From Stenotrophomonas sp. MYb238 (GTDB taxonomy: Bacteria; Pseudomonadota; Gammaproteobacteria; Xanthomonadales; Xanthomonadaceae), in NCBI RefSeq assembly GCF_009496535.1, contig NZ_WIDL01000005.1, positions 1-64,000 of the forward strand: a stretch of DNA of 64,000 bases. The letters run 5' to 3'. A program made the translations under genes and the position numbers. A model generated the notes under the pieces. It saw only the letters and a program-made list of their open reading frames with translations. It made no database searches and was not told the origin of the DNA. Each line of letters starts with the position of its first letter. The stretch's first letter is position 1. This document shows, in pieces, positions 17,429 to 25,705 of the stretch.

Positions 17429-18751
17429 ATGCAGCCTGCGCCGTCCGCTCCCGGGAAATGGGCGCCGGCCTGGGTGATCGCCTTTGTCGCGCTGTGGCCG
17501 GCGCCGGGCATCGCCGAGGCGGTGCTGGGGCTGGGCGCGGTGGCGGCGGTGGTCCGCCTGCTGCAGCTGCGTTTCCGTGCCGGCGGCACTTCCCTGCTCA
17601 GCGTGCCGGCATGGGCGTTGACCAGCACGCTGTTCCTGGCCTACTGGCTGCCGCAGCTGGTTTCCGCGCTGGACGCCGACGATCCGGCCAAGGCCTGGGG
17701 CAGGGTGGCGGCCGGGCTGCGCCATCTGCCTTTCATGTGGCTGGTCGCCGTCGCGGTGGCGACCGACGCGCGGCGCCGCATCACCTTCGCCGGGCTGGGC
17801 GTCGTCGTCGCGCTCTGGGTTCTGGATGCGCTGGCGCAGGCAGCGGCCGGCACCAGCCCGCTGTTCTGGTCGATGGACCAGCTCAAGTGGCTGATCAACG
17901 GACATGGCCTGTGCAGCGCCGGGGAAACGGCGCTGGTGGACCGGCTCAGCGGCGTGTTCGGGCCGTGCAACCTGAAGTTCGGCCAAGTGCTGGCCAGCCT
18001 CGCGCCGTTCCTGCTGTTCGCCGCCGCCGCGCGCTGGGGACGCTGGGGCTGGCTGCTGGCGGCGGTGCCCACCGGCGCGGTGATCGTGCTGGCCGGCTCG
18101 CGCGCGTCATGGCTCACCTACGCCCTGGTGGTGCTGTTCTCGGGCTGGCGCCTGCTGGGCAGGAAGGGCATGGCGCTGCTGCTGCTGTCCGCCGTCCTCG
18201 GCGCGGTGGCGCTGGCGGGATTCTCCACCCAGGTGCGCGAGCGTGTCGCGCGCACGACGCTGGCGCTGGCCGGCGATGCCGAAGGCGTGGATGCGGCGCT
18301 GTCCGGGCGCGGCCAGATCTGGACGGCCGCGGCCTGCATGGTGCGCGCGCATCCGTTCAACGGCGTGGGCGTGCGCGAATTCCGCAACGCCTATCCGCAG
18401 TGCGATCCGGCGCCGGGGCAGTACGCGGCGTGGGGCGCCGGTCCCGCCCTGCACGCCCATCAGCTGGTGCTGGAGATCCTGGCCGAGACCGGCGTGCTGG
18501 GCCTGCTGCTGTGGCTGGCGGGGGCGGCCATGGCCTGGCGCGCCTGGCGCTATGCGGACGAGGAGGCGCGCACGCGCGCACGGCCGGCGACGCTGGCGCT
18601 GGCGGTGACGGTGTTCCCGTTCAATACCCACCTGGCGTTCTACTCGGCGTTCTGGGGCGGCGCGACCCTGCTGCTGGCCGCGCTGTTCGCCGGCGCGCTG
18701 CTGGCCAACCCGGCCGAACGTTCGGCGCAAAGCGCTCAGCCGCGCTCGTAG
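17429..18751 (+). CDS. O-antigen ligase-like (Wzy_C family) polytopic membrane protein
   Basis: A 440-residue protein with about ten or more hydrophobic segments and a long periplasmic loop (about 270-350) containing the SGRGQIWTAA segment and then HAHQLVLEILAETG, both typical of WaaL/Wzy_C ligases. WaaL joins O-chains from undecaprenyl carriers to lipid A-core in the periplasm. The start ATG at 17429 follows the glycosyltransferase stop by 7 bases; an in-frame ATG at 17402 would overlap it. The 3' end overlaps the convergent lpxL-like gene by 16 bases. Ligase versus polymerase cannot be separated from sequence. Confidence 0.85.
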   Translation: MQPAPSAPGKWAPAWVIAFVALWPAPGIAEAVLGLGAVAAVVRLLQLRFRAGGTSLLSVPAWALTSTLFLAYWLPQLVSALDADDPAKAWGRVAAGLRHLPFMWLVAVAVATDARRRITFAGLGVVVALWVLDALAQAAAGTSPLFWSMDQLKWLINGHGLCSAGETALVDRLSGVFGPCNLKFGQVLASLAPFLLFAAAARWGRWGWLLAAVPTGAVIVLAGSRASWLTYALVVLFSGWRLLGRKGMALLLLSAVLGAVALAGFSTQVRERVARTTLALAGDAEGVDAALSGRGQIWTAAACMVRAHPFNGVGVREFRNAYPQCDPAPGQYAAWGAGPALHAHQLVLEILAETGVLGLLLWLAGAAMAWRAWRYADEEARTRARPATLALAVTVFPFNTHLAFYSAFWGGATLLLAALFAGALLANPAERSAQSAQPRS

Positions 18752-19662
18752 AAGCGGCTGCGCCCTTCCGGCTGCCGCTTGAAGCGGCGATGGATCCACA
18801 GGTACTGGGCGGGCGCCTCGCGCACCATTTCCTCGATGGCGGCATTGACACGCGCGGTATCGGCGACCGCGTCGTCGGTGGGGAAGCCGGCCAGCGGCGC
18901 GGCGATCTTCAGCAGGTAGCGCCCGCCTTCGCGGCGGTGGAAGTACGGCACCACGGCGCAACCGGTCAGGCGCGCGAACTGGTGCGTGGCGGTGATGGTG
19001 GAGGCCGGCACGCCGAAGAACGGCACGAACACCGAATCCTTGCCGCGCATGTCCTGGTCGGGCGCGTACCACAGGAAGCCGCCCTTCTTGAGGTGGCGCA
19101 CGGTGGCGCGGATGTCCTCGTTGGCGAACATCGCGCTGGCGTAGCGCAGGCGGCCGCGCTTGACCGCCCATTCCATCACCGGGTTGCGGTAGCGGCGGTA
19201 CATGCCGGCCAGCGGCACGTGGTCGCACAGCAGGCGCCCGCACATCTCCAGGGTCATGAAGTGCCCGGACACCAGCAGCACGCCACGGCCTTCGGCCTGC
19301 AATGCCCGCAGGTGCTCCAGCCCTTCGATCTCCACCTGCGGGCGGATGGCGTCGATGCCGCCCCACCACGCCCGCGCGAACTCGAAGATGCCCACGCCCA
19401 GCGCGTCGAAGCTGTCGCGCAGCAGCTGCCGGCGCCAGGCCTCGTCCTGTTCGGGGAAACACAGGCCGATGTTCACTTCGGCGGCGTGGCGGCGGGAACC
19501 GGCCAGGTGCAGCGCCAGCCAGCCGATGCCGCGGCCGATCGCGCGCTGCAGCAACCAGGGCAGGCGCGCACCCAGCATGGCCAGACCCAGCCAGGCGAAC
19601 GTCGGCCAGTGGCGGGGCTGCCACGGCGACGGGCGGGTGGCGGTGGTGGGGGTGTCGGACAT
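18736..19662 (-). CDS. Lipid A biosynthesis acyltransferase (LpxL/HtrB-like)
   Basis: A 308-residue inner-membrane acyltransferase. It has an N-terminal hydrophobic anchor (about 20-40) and the catalytic HX4E motif, H134 to E139, in GHFMTLEM. Further family motifs are LWYAPDQDM (about 205-213) and an R-rich end that gives WIHRRFK. It adds a secondary acyl chain to Kdo-lipid A. It is divergent from the Kdo transferase gene waaA and convergent with the O-antigen ligase-like gene, so it sits within an LPS region. The start at 19662 is the only good one. Confidence 0.92.
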   Translation of the reverse strand: MSDTPTTATRPSPWQPRHWPTFAWLGLAMLGARLPWLLQRAIGRGIGWLALHLAGSRRHAAEVNIGLCFPEQDEAWRRQLLRDSFDALGVGIFEFARAWWGGIDAIRPQVEIEGLEHLRALQAEGRGVLLVSGHFMTLEMCGRLLCDHVPLAGMYRRYRNPVMEWAVKRGRLRYASAMFANEDIRATVRHLKKGGFLWYAPDQDMRGKDSVFVPFFGVPASTITATHQFARLTGCAVVPYFHRREGGRYLLKIAAPLAGFPTDDAVADTARVNAAIEEMVREAPAQYLWIHRRFKRQPEGRSRFYERG

Positions 19663-19783
19663 GGGTGGGATTCTAATGAGGAACCGGTGGATGGGAACCC
19701 GCGACCGGCAAAGGCAAACAGGGCATGGCCGCTTTCCCTTGCTTCCTATCCACTAGTTCCCCGCTCCTAGGTATCCTCGCCGC

Positions 19784-21079
19784 ATGCGCAAGGATCCCGT
19801 CGAAACGCTGCTGCGGGGCCTGTACTCGGCCCTGCTGTACCTGCTGCTGCCCATCACCGTCTATCACCTGGTCTGGCGCGGCTTCCGCGTGCGCGAGTAC
19901 TTCAAGCGCTGGGACGAACGTTATGCCTCCTATCCGGAGAGCGGCCGCCGGCCGTGCGTGTGGCTGCATGCGGTGTCGGTGGGCGAGGTCAACGCCGCCG
20001 CGCCGGTGGTCGATGCCCTGCGCCGGCAGCGGCCGGACATCCGCTGGGTCATCACCACCATCACCCCGACCGGCTCGCAGCGGGTGCGCGCGCTGTGGGG
20101 CGAGGCGGTGGACCACGTCTACCTGCCGTACGACGTGCCGGGCAGCGTCGGCCGCTTCCTCGAGCATTTCCGCCCCAGCCTGGCGCTGATCCTGGAGACG
20201 GAGCTGTGGCCGAACCTGCTGTTCGGCTGCCGCGACCGCGGCGTTCCGGTCTACATCCTCAACGCGCGGCTGTCGGCCCGTTCGTTGAAGGGCTATCGCC
20301 TGCTGCGGCCGCTGGTGGGGCGCGCGCTGCGCACGGTGACCTGCGTGGCCGCGCAGTCGCGCGAGGACGCGCGCCGCTTCGTCATGCTCGGCGCGCGGGA
20401 GCAACAGGTCCGCGCGCTGGGCAACCTGAAGTTCGACATCCGTCCGCCGGACCCGGCGGAAATGCTTGCCGCCTTCCATGCGCACGTGCCCGCCGGCCGG
20501 ACGACGTGGATCGCCGCCAGCACGCACGAAGGCGAGGAGCAGGCGGTCATCGACCTGCATGCGCGCGTGCTCGAGCGCCATCCCGACGCCCTGCTGCTGT
20601 GGGCGCCACGGCATCCGGAACGGTTCGGCAAGGTCGAGGCGGCGGTGCGCGCGCAGGGCTGGCGCGTGGCCACGCGCAGCGCCGAGCGGTGGCCCGGCGC
20701 GGACACCCAGGTATTCGTGATCAACACGCTGGGGGAACTGATGCCGTTCTTCGCCTGCGCGCAGGTCGCCTTCGTCGGCGGCAGCCTGCAGGCCATCGGC
20801 GGGCACAACCTGCTCGAGCCGGCGGCGATGGGCACGGCGGTGATCACCGGCCCGCACCTGCACAATTTCGCCGAGATCTCGCGGCGCATGAGCGAAGCCG
20901 GCGCGCTGTGCATCCGCGGCGACGTCGCCCAGGTCGGCGACGAACTGCTGCACCTGCTGGGCGATGCGCCGGCCCGCCGGCGGATGGTCGAGGCGGGCGC
21001 CGAGCTGGTCGCCAACGGCCGCGGCGCGCTGGAGCGCACGCTGGAACTGATCGGACCGCGCCTGCCGGCGCCGGAGTGA
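19784..21079 (+). CDS. waaA: 3-deoxy-D-manno-octulosonic acid transferase (Kdo transferase)
   Basis: A 431-residue GT30 glycosyltransferase that transfers Kdo from CMP-Kdo to lipid IVA. It has an N-terminal membrane anchor (about 9-28), HAVSVGEVNAAAPVVDAL (family signature near residue 63-80, with the catalytic Glu), LILETELWPNLL, and a nucleotide-binding C-terminal half with IGGHNLLEPAAMGTAV. The start is preceded by a TAGGTAT-like -10 close by at 19768. About 95 bases after the stop comes a hexanucleotide repeat. Confidence 0.95.
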   Translation: MRKDPVETLLRGLYSALLYLLLPITVYHLVWRGFRVREYFKRWDERYASYPESGRRPCVWLHAVSVGEVNAAAPVVDALRRQRPDIRWVITTITPTGSQRVRALWGEAVDHVYLPYDVPGSVGRFLEHFRPSLALILETELWPNLLFGCRDRGVPVYILNARLSARSLKGYRLLRPLVGRALRTVTCVAAQSREDARRFVMLGAREQQVRALGNLKFDIRPPDPAEMLAAFHAHVPAGRTTWIAASTHEGEEQAVIDLHARVLERHPDALLLWAPRHPERFGKVEAAVRAQGWRVATRSAERWPGADTQVFVINTLGELMPFFACAQVAFVGGSLQAIGGHNLLEPAAMGTAVITGPHLHNFAEISRRMSEAGALCIRGDVAQVGDELLHLLGDAPARRRMVEAGAELVANGRGALERTLELIGPRLPAPE

Positions 21080-21173
21080 AGGGTATGTACGCGTTGCCGC
21101 GCATGGGTATTGCAGGGAAGGGTCAGGTTGGAGATCGCGGCGGCGTCTGTGTGATGACTTTGCGTGTACGCTT

Positions 21174-21276
<103 letters not shown>

Positions 21277-21300
21277 GATCGCGGGTGAACCCGCTCCTAC
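21277..21300 (-). repeat. GTAG-type palindromic repeat (SMAG-like), single copy
   Basis: On the minus strand the sequence reads GTAGGAGCGGGTTCACCCGC then GATC, a 24-base element with the terminal GTAG and internal hairpin of the SMAG family. It directly abuts the end of the AACGGC array. Confidence 0.75.
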
Positions 21301-21386
21301 CGCTCGCTATGTCTGTGTGGGGGCAGAGGTGGCGCTCGCTTCGTCCACTGCCACGCGAGCCCGGCGAACGGATTGGCAGACACGAG

Positions 21387-21410
21387 AAAGGCGGGCCGAA
21401 GCCCGCCTTT
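21387..21410 (-). terminator. Rho-independent terminator of tolC
   Basis: AAAGGCGGGC and GCCCGCCTTT form a perfect 10-bp stem around a CGAA/TTCG tetraloop, 28 bases after the tolC stop. The minus-strand transcript ends the stem in TTTCTCG. Confidence 0.85.
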
Positions 21411-21438
21411 CCGTTTCCACGCCGATGCAGGGCGGGGA

Positions 21439-22797
21439 TTACTGCATGCTGCCCGGTGCCAGCTGGGCTTCCGCATCCTGGGTGAGCAGGCGGTTGACGT
21501 CCTGTACCTCGGCCACGTCCAGCCCGCCGATGGCCTGGCTGAGCTGCAGGCGGCTGAGCAGGAAGTTGTAGCGGGCCTGCGCGTAGTCGAGCTTGGCCTG
21601 GAACAGGGTGCGCTGGTTCTGCACCACGTCCAGCACGGTGCGGGTGCCGACTTCCAGGCCGACCTGCGAGGCGTCGTAGGCGCTCTGCGCCGACACCACG
21701 GCCAGGCGGCGCGCCTCGACCTCGCTGATGCCGGCCACTACCGCCTGGTAGGCATTGCGGGTGTTGCGGTCCAGCGCGCGCTTCTGCTGCTCGTAACCGT
21801 CCTGGGCCATGTCGCGCTGGGCCAGGGCCTGGCGCACGTAGGACTGGGTGGCGCCGCCGGCGAAGATCGGCACGTTCAGGGTCAGGCCGATCGAGTTGGT
21901 GGTCGCATCCGGGCCGGACGACGACGCGCCGACGCTGTCGCCCCAGTTGGCGCTCTTGCCCCAGGTGCCGCCCAGCGACAGGGTCGGGTAGTGGCCGCCG
22001 CGGGCGGCCGAGACGCCGGACTCGGCGGCGTTGACCTTCAGTTCCTGCGCCTTCAGCGCCGGGTTCTGCGTGATCGCGTCGGCCACCAGCTTGTCCACGT
22101 CGCCACGGTTGGCCGGCAGTTCCGGACGGAAGTCTTCCGGCAGGCTGCGCAGGCCCTGCACCGGCTGGCCGGTCAGTTCGGTCAGCGCCTGGTAGGCGTC
22201 GGCCAGCGTGTTGCGGGCCAGGATGGTGTTGGCGCGCGCCTGGTCGTACTGGGCGCGGGCTTCGTGCACGTCGGTGATCGGCGCCAGGCCCACTTCCAGG
22301 CGCTTGTCGGCGTAGTCGAACTGCTTCTTGGCCGCCGCCTCGTTGGTCTGCGCGGCGCTGAGCGATTCGATCGCCACCAGCACGTTGAAGTAGGTGGTGG
22401 CGGTGCGCACGATCAGGTCGTCGTTCGCCGATTCCAGGTCGAAGTCGGCCGCCTTGCTGATCTCGCGCTGCGCGCGCAGGTTGGCGAACTGGGTCCAGTT
22501 GAACAGGGTCTGCTCACCACTGATGTTGTAGCGGCGCGCGGTGGAGGTGGTCGAGCCGCTGACGCCTTCCAGCGAGGTGCGGGTGCGGTTCAGCGAGGCG
22601 GTGCCGCCCAGCGACGGCAGCAGGGCCGCGCGCGCCTGCACCTGGCCTTCCTTGGTGTACAGCCGGTTGGATTCGGCGGAGGCCAGCTGCGGATCGCCGT
22701 TGCGGGCCATTTCGTAGACCTGCAGCAGGTCGGCGGCGTTGGCCGCCAGCGGCGAGAGGGCGACAGCCAGCGCAAGTGCGAGGGATCGGCGGATCAT
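21439..22797 (-). CDS. tolC: TolC family outer-membrane efflux channel
   Basis: A 452-residue outer-membrane protein with a signal peptide (about 1-21, ending ANA), and two OEP repeats of long coiled helices rich in Gln, Ala and Asn; typical segments are ARANTILARNTLADAYQALT-like stretches and GVSAARGGHYPTLSLG. TolC forms the trimeric exit duct of tripartite pumps and type I secretion. It lies downstream of a PCMT-family methyltransferase (24-base gap), an arrangement common in this order, and 1.6 kb from an RND pump lacking its own channel, which it could serve. Confidence 0.93.
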   Translation of the reverse strand: MIRRSLALALAVALSPLAANAADLLQVYEMARNGDPQLASAESNRLYTKEGQVQARAALLPSLGGTASLNRTRTSLEGVSGSTTSTARRYNISGEQTLFNWTQFANLRAQREISKAADFDLESANDDLIVRTATTYFNVLVAIESLSAAQTNEAAAKKQFDYADKRLEVGLAPITDVHEARAQYDQARANTILARNTLADAYQALTELTGQPVQGLRSLPEDFRPELPANRGDVDKLVADAITQNPALKAQELKVNAAESGVSAARGGHYPTLSLGGTWGKSANWGDSVGASSSGPDATTNSIGLTLNVPIFAGGATQSYVRQALAQRDMAQDGYEQQKRALDRNTRNAYQAVVAGISEVEARRLAVVSAQSAYDASQVGLEVGTRTVLDVVQNQRTLFQAKLDYAQARYNFLLSRLQLSQAIGGLDVAEVQDVNRLLTQDAEAQLAPGSMQ

Positions 22798-22821
22798 TGC
22801 GGCTTCCTTGGATGTAGCGGA

Positions 22822-23469
22822 TCAGAGTTGGAACTGCGGGGCCGGGGCGGCACCCTGCAGATAGTCGATGTCGGTTTCGAACAGGGATTCGACGCTGCCG
22901 TCGGCCTTGACCCGCACCGCCTCCATTACCGGCGAGCGGCCCTGGATGACGAACAGGCGGCCGCCGGGGCGCAGCCACTTCAGGATGTGCGCCGGCACGG
23001 TGTCCACCGCGCCGGTGATGCAGATGGCGTCGAAATGGCGCTGGGTCTGCCACTGCAGGGCGTCGGCGACCTCGATGCGCACGTTGGAGCCGAGCCTGGC
23101 GGCATCCAGGTTGGCGCGGGCGCGTTCGGCCAGCTCCGGCTGGATCTCCAGGCTCAGCACCTCGCGGGCCAGTTCGCCCAGGCAGGCGCTGATGAAGCCG
23201 CTGCCGGTGCCGATTTCCAGTACTTCGTCGCCCGGCTGCAGGTCCAGCGCCTGCAGCATGCGGCCTTCGACGACCGGCTTCATCATCTTCCGGCCATGGC
23301 CCAGCGGCAATTCGATGTCGGCATAGGCCAGCGCCTTGTGCGACTCGGCCACGAAGGCTTCGCGCGGCAGCCGCGCCAGGACGTCCAGCACGCGCAGGTC
23401 CAGCACGTCCCAGGGACGTACCTGCTGTTCGACCATCATTTCGCGGGCGTGGGAATAATCGATCGTCAT
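22822..23469 (-). CDS. PCMT-family methyltransferase (protein-L-isoaspartate O-methyltransferase type)
   Basis: A 215-residue SAM-dependent methyltransferase. The segment MVEQQVRPWDVLD at the start, the P/S-rich loop region, and the EIGTGSGFISACLGEL SAM motif near residue 85 identify the PCMT family, which repairs isoaspartyl residues. This subgroup, encoded before tolC in Xanthomonadaceae, lacks the usual GDG-to-GTSSGY loop spacing of classic Pcm, so repair activity is not certain. It is co-directional with tolC and may be the first gene of the operon. Confidence 0.82.
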   Translation of the reverse strand: MTIDYSHAREMMVEQQVRPWDVLDLRVLDVLARLPREAFVAESHKALAYADIELPLGHGRKMMKPVVEGRMLQALDLQPGDEVLEIGTGSGFISACLGELAREVLSLEIQPELAERARANLDAARLGSNVRIEVADALQWQTQRHFDAICITGAVDTVPAHILKWLRPGGRLFVIQGRSPVMEAVRVKADGSVESLFETDIDYLQGAAPAPQFQL

Positions 23470-23599
23470 GGTGTCTCGTCAATCCGGCGCAGTGGGCCGG
23501 CCATTTTACCGGTTGGCGCGGGCAGTGCGCGGCAAGCATCGCCGTGCCCGCGGCAGGTCCGCAGTGCCGGAAGTCATCACGACCTCCGGTTCGTTCAGG

Positions 23600-24265
23600 T
23601 TAGGAGCGGGGCGCATACGCACGGATGAAGAAATCGACCGTGGTGGCGATGTGCGCCTCGGCGTCCCGCTGCTCCGGGGCCGAGCACAGCCCGCACATCA
23701 TGTGCGCGTGCAGTTCGCCCTTGATCAGGCAGAAGAACTGGCGCGCGGCCAAGTGCGCATCGTCGATGGCCAGTTCGCCGCGCGCCACGCGCGCGCCGAG
23801 GAATTCGGCCAGCGCGATCTCAGTGCGCTGCGGCCCGGCCTGCCAGAACATCTGCCGGATCCGGTCGTCGGTTTCCGGCGTCATCATCATGCGCTGGGTG
23901 GCGATGGCCGCGTCGCTGCTGATCAGGGCGAAGAACGCGTGCCCGATCCCACGCAGCTGGTCGCGCAGCGGGCCCTCGCTGTCGGTCACGAACAGTTCGT
24001 CCGGCATCATCTCCACGCACTTGGCCTGGATCGCCTCGGAGAACAGCGTCTCCTTGTCGCCGAAGTGGCTGTAGACGGTGAGCTTGGAGACGCCGGCACC
24101 GGCGGCGATGCCGTCCATGCTCACGCCGTTGAAACCCAGTTCGATGAACATTTCCTTGGCCGTTTCCAGGATCGCGGCGCGCTTGCCCAGGTCCTTGGGG
24201 CGGCCGGGACCGGCGCCGCGCGGGGCGGACTTGCCGGGGGTGTGGGAAGGGTGATGCGAAGACAT
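23600..24265 (-). CDS. TetR/AcrR family repressor
   Basis: A 221-residue regulator. After a flexible 25-residue Pro/Gly-rich N terminus comes the TetR HTH (about 28-75; RAAILETAKEMFIELGFNGVS, then LTVYSHFGDKETLF). The C-terminal ligand-binding domain contains a TetR_C_33-like region with several Met and Cys residues. It is divergent from the RND adaptor gene across a 106-base intergenic region, the typical arrangement of a local efflux repressor. Confidence 0.92.
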   Translation of the reverse strand: MSSHHPSHTPGKSAPRGAGPGRPKDLGKRAAILETAKEMFIELGFNGVSMDGIAAGAGVSKLTVYSHFGDKETLFSEAIQAKCVEMMPDELFVTDSEGPLRDQLRGIGHAFFALISSDAAIATQRMMMTPETDDRIRQMFWQAGPQRTEIALAEFLGARVARGELAIDDAHLAARQFFCLIKGELHAHMMCGLCSAPEQRDAEAHIATTVDFFIRAYAPRS

Positions 24266-24371
24266 CGCGCAATACTAGACCAGCTGGTTCGATATTTATA
24301 CTATACCGCCTCGTTCAGTAATGGCGGTGAACGCCGCCATCCCCCTTCCTCCTCCCCTGCGATCCCTGCCC
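24266..24371. promoter_or_regulatory. Divergent promoter region of tetR and the RND pump
   Basis: An AT-rich island in GC-rich DNA. TATACT (24297-24302) can be a -10 for the pump, and the palindrome ACCAGCTGGT (24280-24289) overlaps it closely on the upstream side; it may be part of the TetR operator. The pump gene starts at 24372; the repressor at 24265. No perfect -35 is clear. Confidence 0.5.
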
Positions 24372-25499
24372 ATGAATACTGCTCGATGGATTGGCGGTTC
24401 CCTGCTGGTGGCCCTGCTGGCCGCCTGCGGCAGATCCGAGCCCGCTCCCGCACCTGCCGTACCGGTCCTGGTCGTCCACCCGCAAGGCGGGGGAGACGCC
24501 ATCGCCGCCTATCCGGGCGAGGTGCGGGCGCGCCAGGAGGCGGCGCTGTCGTTCCGGGTGGGCGGCAACCTGCTGCGGCGCGAGGTCGATGCCGGCCAGC
24601 GGGTAAGCAAGGGCCAGCTGCTGGCCGAGCTGGACGTGGCCGATTACGCGCTGCAGGCGCGTGCGGCGCAGGCGCAGTACGCCGCCGCCGAGGCCGACCT
24701 GGTGCGCGCGCGCGACGAACAGAAGCGCTACGCCACGCTGGCCGGGCAGCAACTGGTCAGCCGCTCGGCGCTGGACGCGCAGACCGCCGCGCTGAAGGCG
24801 GCGCAGGGCCAGGCCGACGCGGCCCGTTCCAATCTGGACGTGGCCCGCAACCAGGCCGGCTACGCGCAGCTGCGTGCGCCCGCCGACGGCGTGATCGCCA
24901 GCCGCCAGGCCGAAGCCGGGCAGGTCGTCGCCGCCGGCCAGACCATCTATACGCTGGCCGCCGACGGCGCCCGCGAGGTCGCCATCGCCCTGCCCGAAAG
25001 CGGCATCCGCGATTTCGCGGTGGGCCAGGCGGTGGAAGTGGAACTGTGGAACCGTCCCGGCAAGCGCTGGCCCGGCACCATCCGCGAGATCGCGCCGGCC
25101 GCCGATGCGCAGGCGCGCACCTACGCCACGCGCGTGAGCCTGGCGGCCGAAGCGCTGGATGCGGTGGAGCTGGGGCAGAGCGCACGCGTGTATATCGCCC
25201 ACGGCAGGGGCGGCGCGCTGAGCGTGCCGCTGGCGGCGGTGCAGCCGGGCAAGTCCCCGCAGCAGGCCGGGGTATGGGTGGTGGACCCGAGCAAGGGCAC
25301 GCTGCACCTGCGCGAGGTGACGCTCGGCGCCTATGGCGCGCAGAGCGTGCCGGTGCTGTCGGGGCTGAAAGCCGACGACTGGGTGGTCGCCGCCGGCGGC
25401 CACCTGCTGCGCGAGGGCCAGCCGGTGACGGCGGTGGACCGCAGCAACAAGCCCGTCGACCCGAAGATGCCGAAGCCGGCGCAGGAGGCCGCACGATGA
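24372..25499 (+). CDS. RND efflux pump periplasmic adaptor lipoprotein
   Basis: A 375-residue membrane fusion protein. It has a lipoprotein signal with LAAC (Cys19), a biotinyl-lipoyl-like domain (about 50-85; VRARQEAALSFRVGG and AGQRVSKGQLLAELD), a helical hairpin (about 90-150, Ala/Gln-rich), and a beta-barrel domain with QLRAPADGVI. It links an inner-membrane RND pump to a TolC-type channel. The ATG at 24372 is chosen because it gives the lipobox; an upstream in-frame ATG at 24321 precedes unsuitable residues. Length and motifs resemble MexA/TriA-type adaptors. The substrate is unknown. Confidence 0.93.
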   Translation: MNTARWIGGSLLVALLAACGRSEPAPAPAVPVLVVHPQGGGDAIAAYPGEVRARQEAALSFRVGGNLLRREVDAGQRVSKGQLLAELDVADYALQARAAQAQYAAAEADLVRARDEQKRYATLAGQQLVSRSALDAQTAALKAAQGQADAARSNLDVARNQAGYAQLRAPADGVIASRQAEAGQVVAAGQTIYTLAADGAREVAIALPESGIRDFAVGQAVEVELWNRPGKRWPGTIREIAPAADAQARTYATRVSLAAEALDAVELGQSARVYIAHGRGGALSVPLAAVQPGKSPQQAGVWVVDPSKGTLHLREVTLGAYGAQSVPVLSGLKADDWVVAAGGHLLREGQPVTAVDRSNKPVDPKMPKPAQEAAR

Positions 25500-25705
25500 A
25501 CCTGTCGAGGAGATTCGTGCATGGCACCTCCGCCCTTCTTCCATTGGGGCGAGGCGGCGCAGTCTGCGCGCCACTGGCGCGCGTGCCTTCGAGCGTCCGC
25601 GCCGCTGGCGCGGGCCGGGGCGCGGAGCGGGGAAACGGGATGAGCGGTGACGCCCGCGCTGCGATGGCGGTGCGGTTGTCCCATCTGGCAGGCAAGGAGT
25701 AACCC

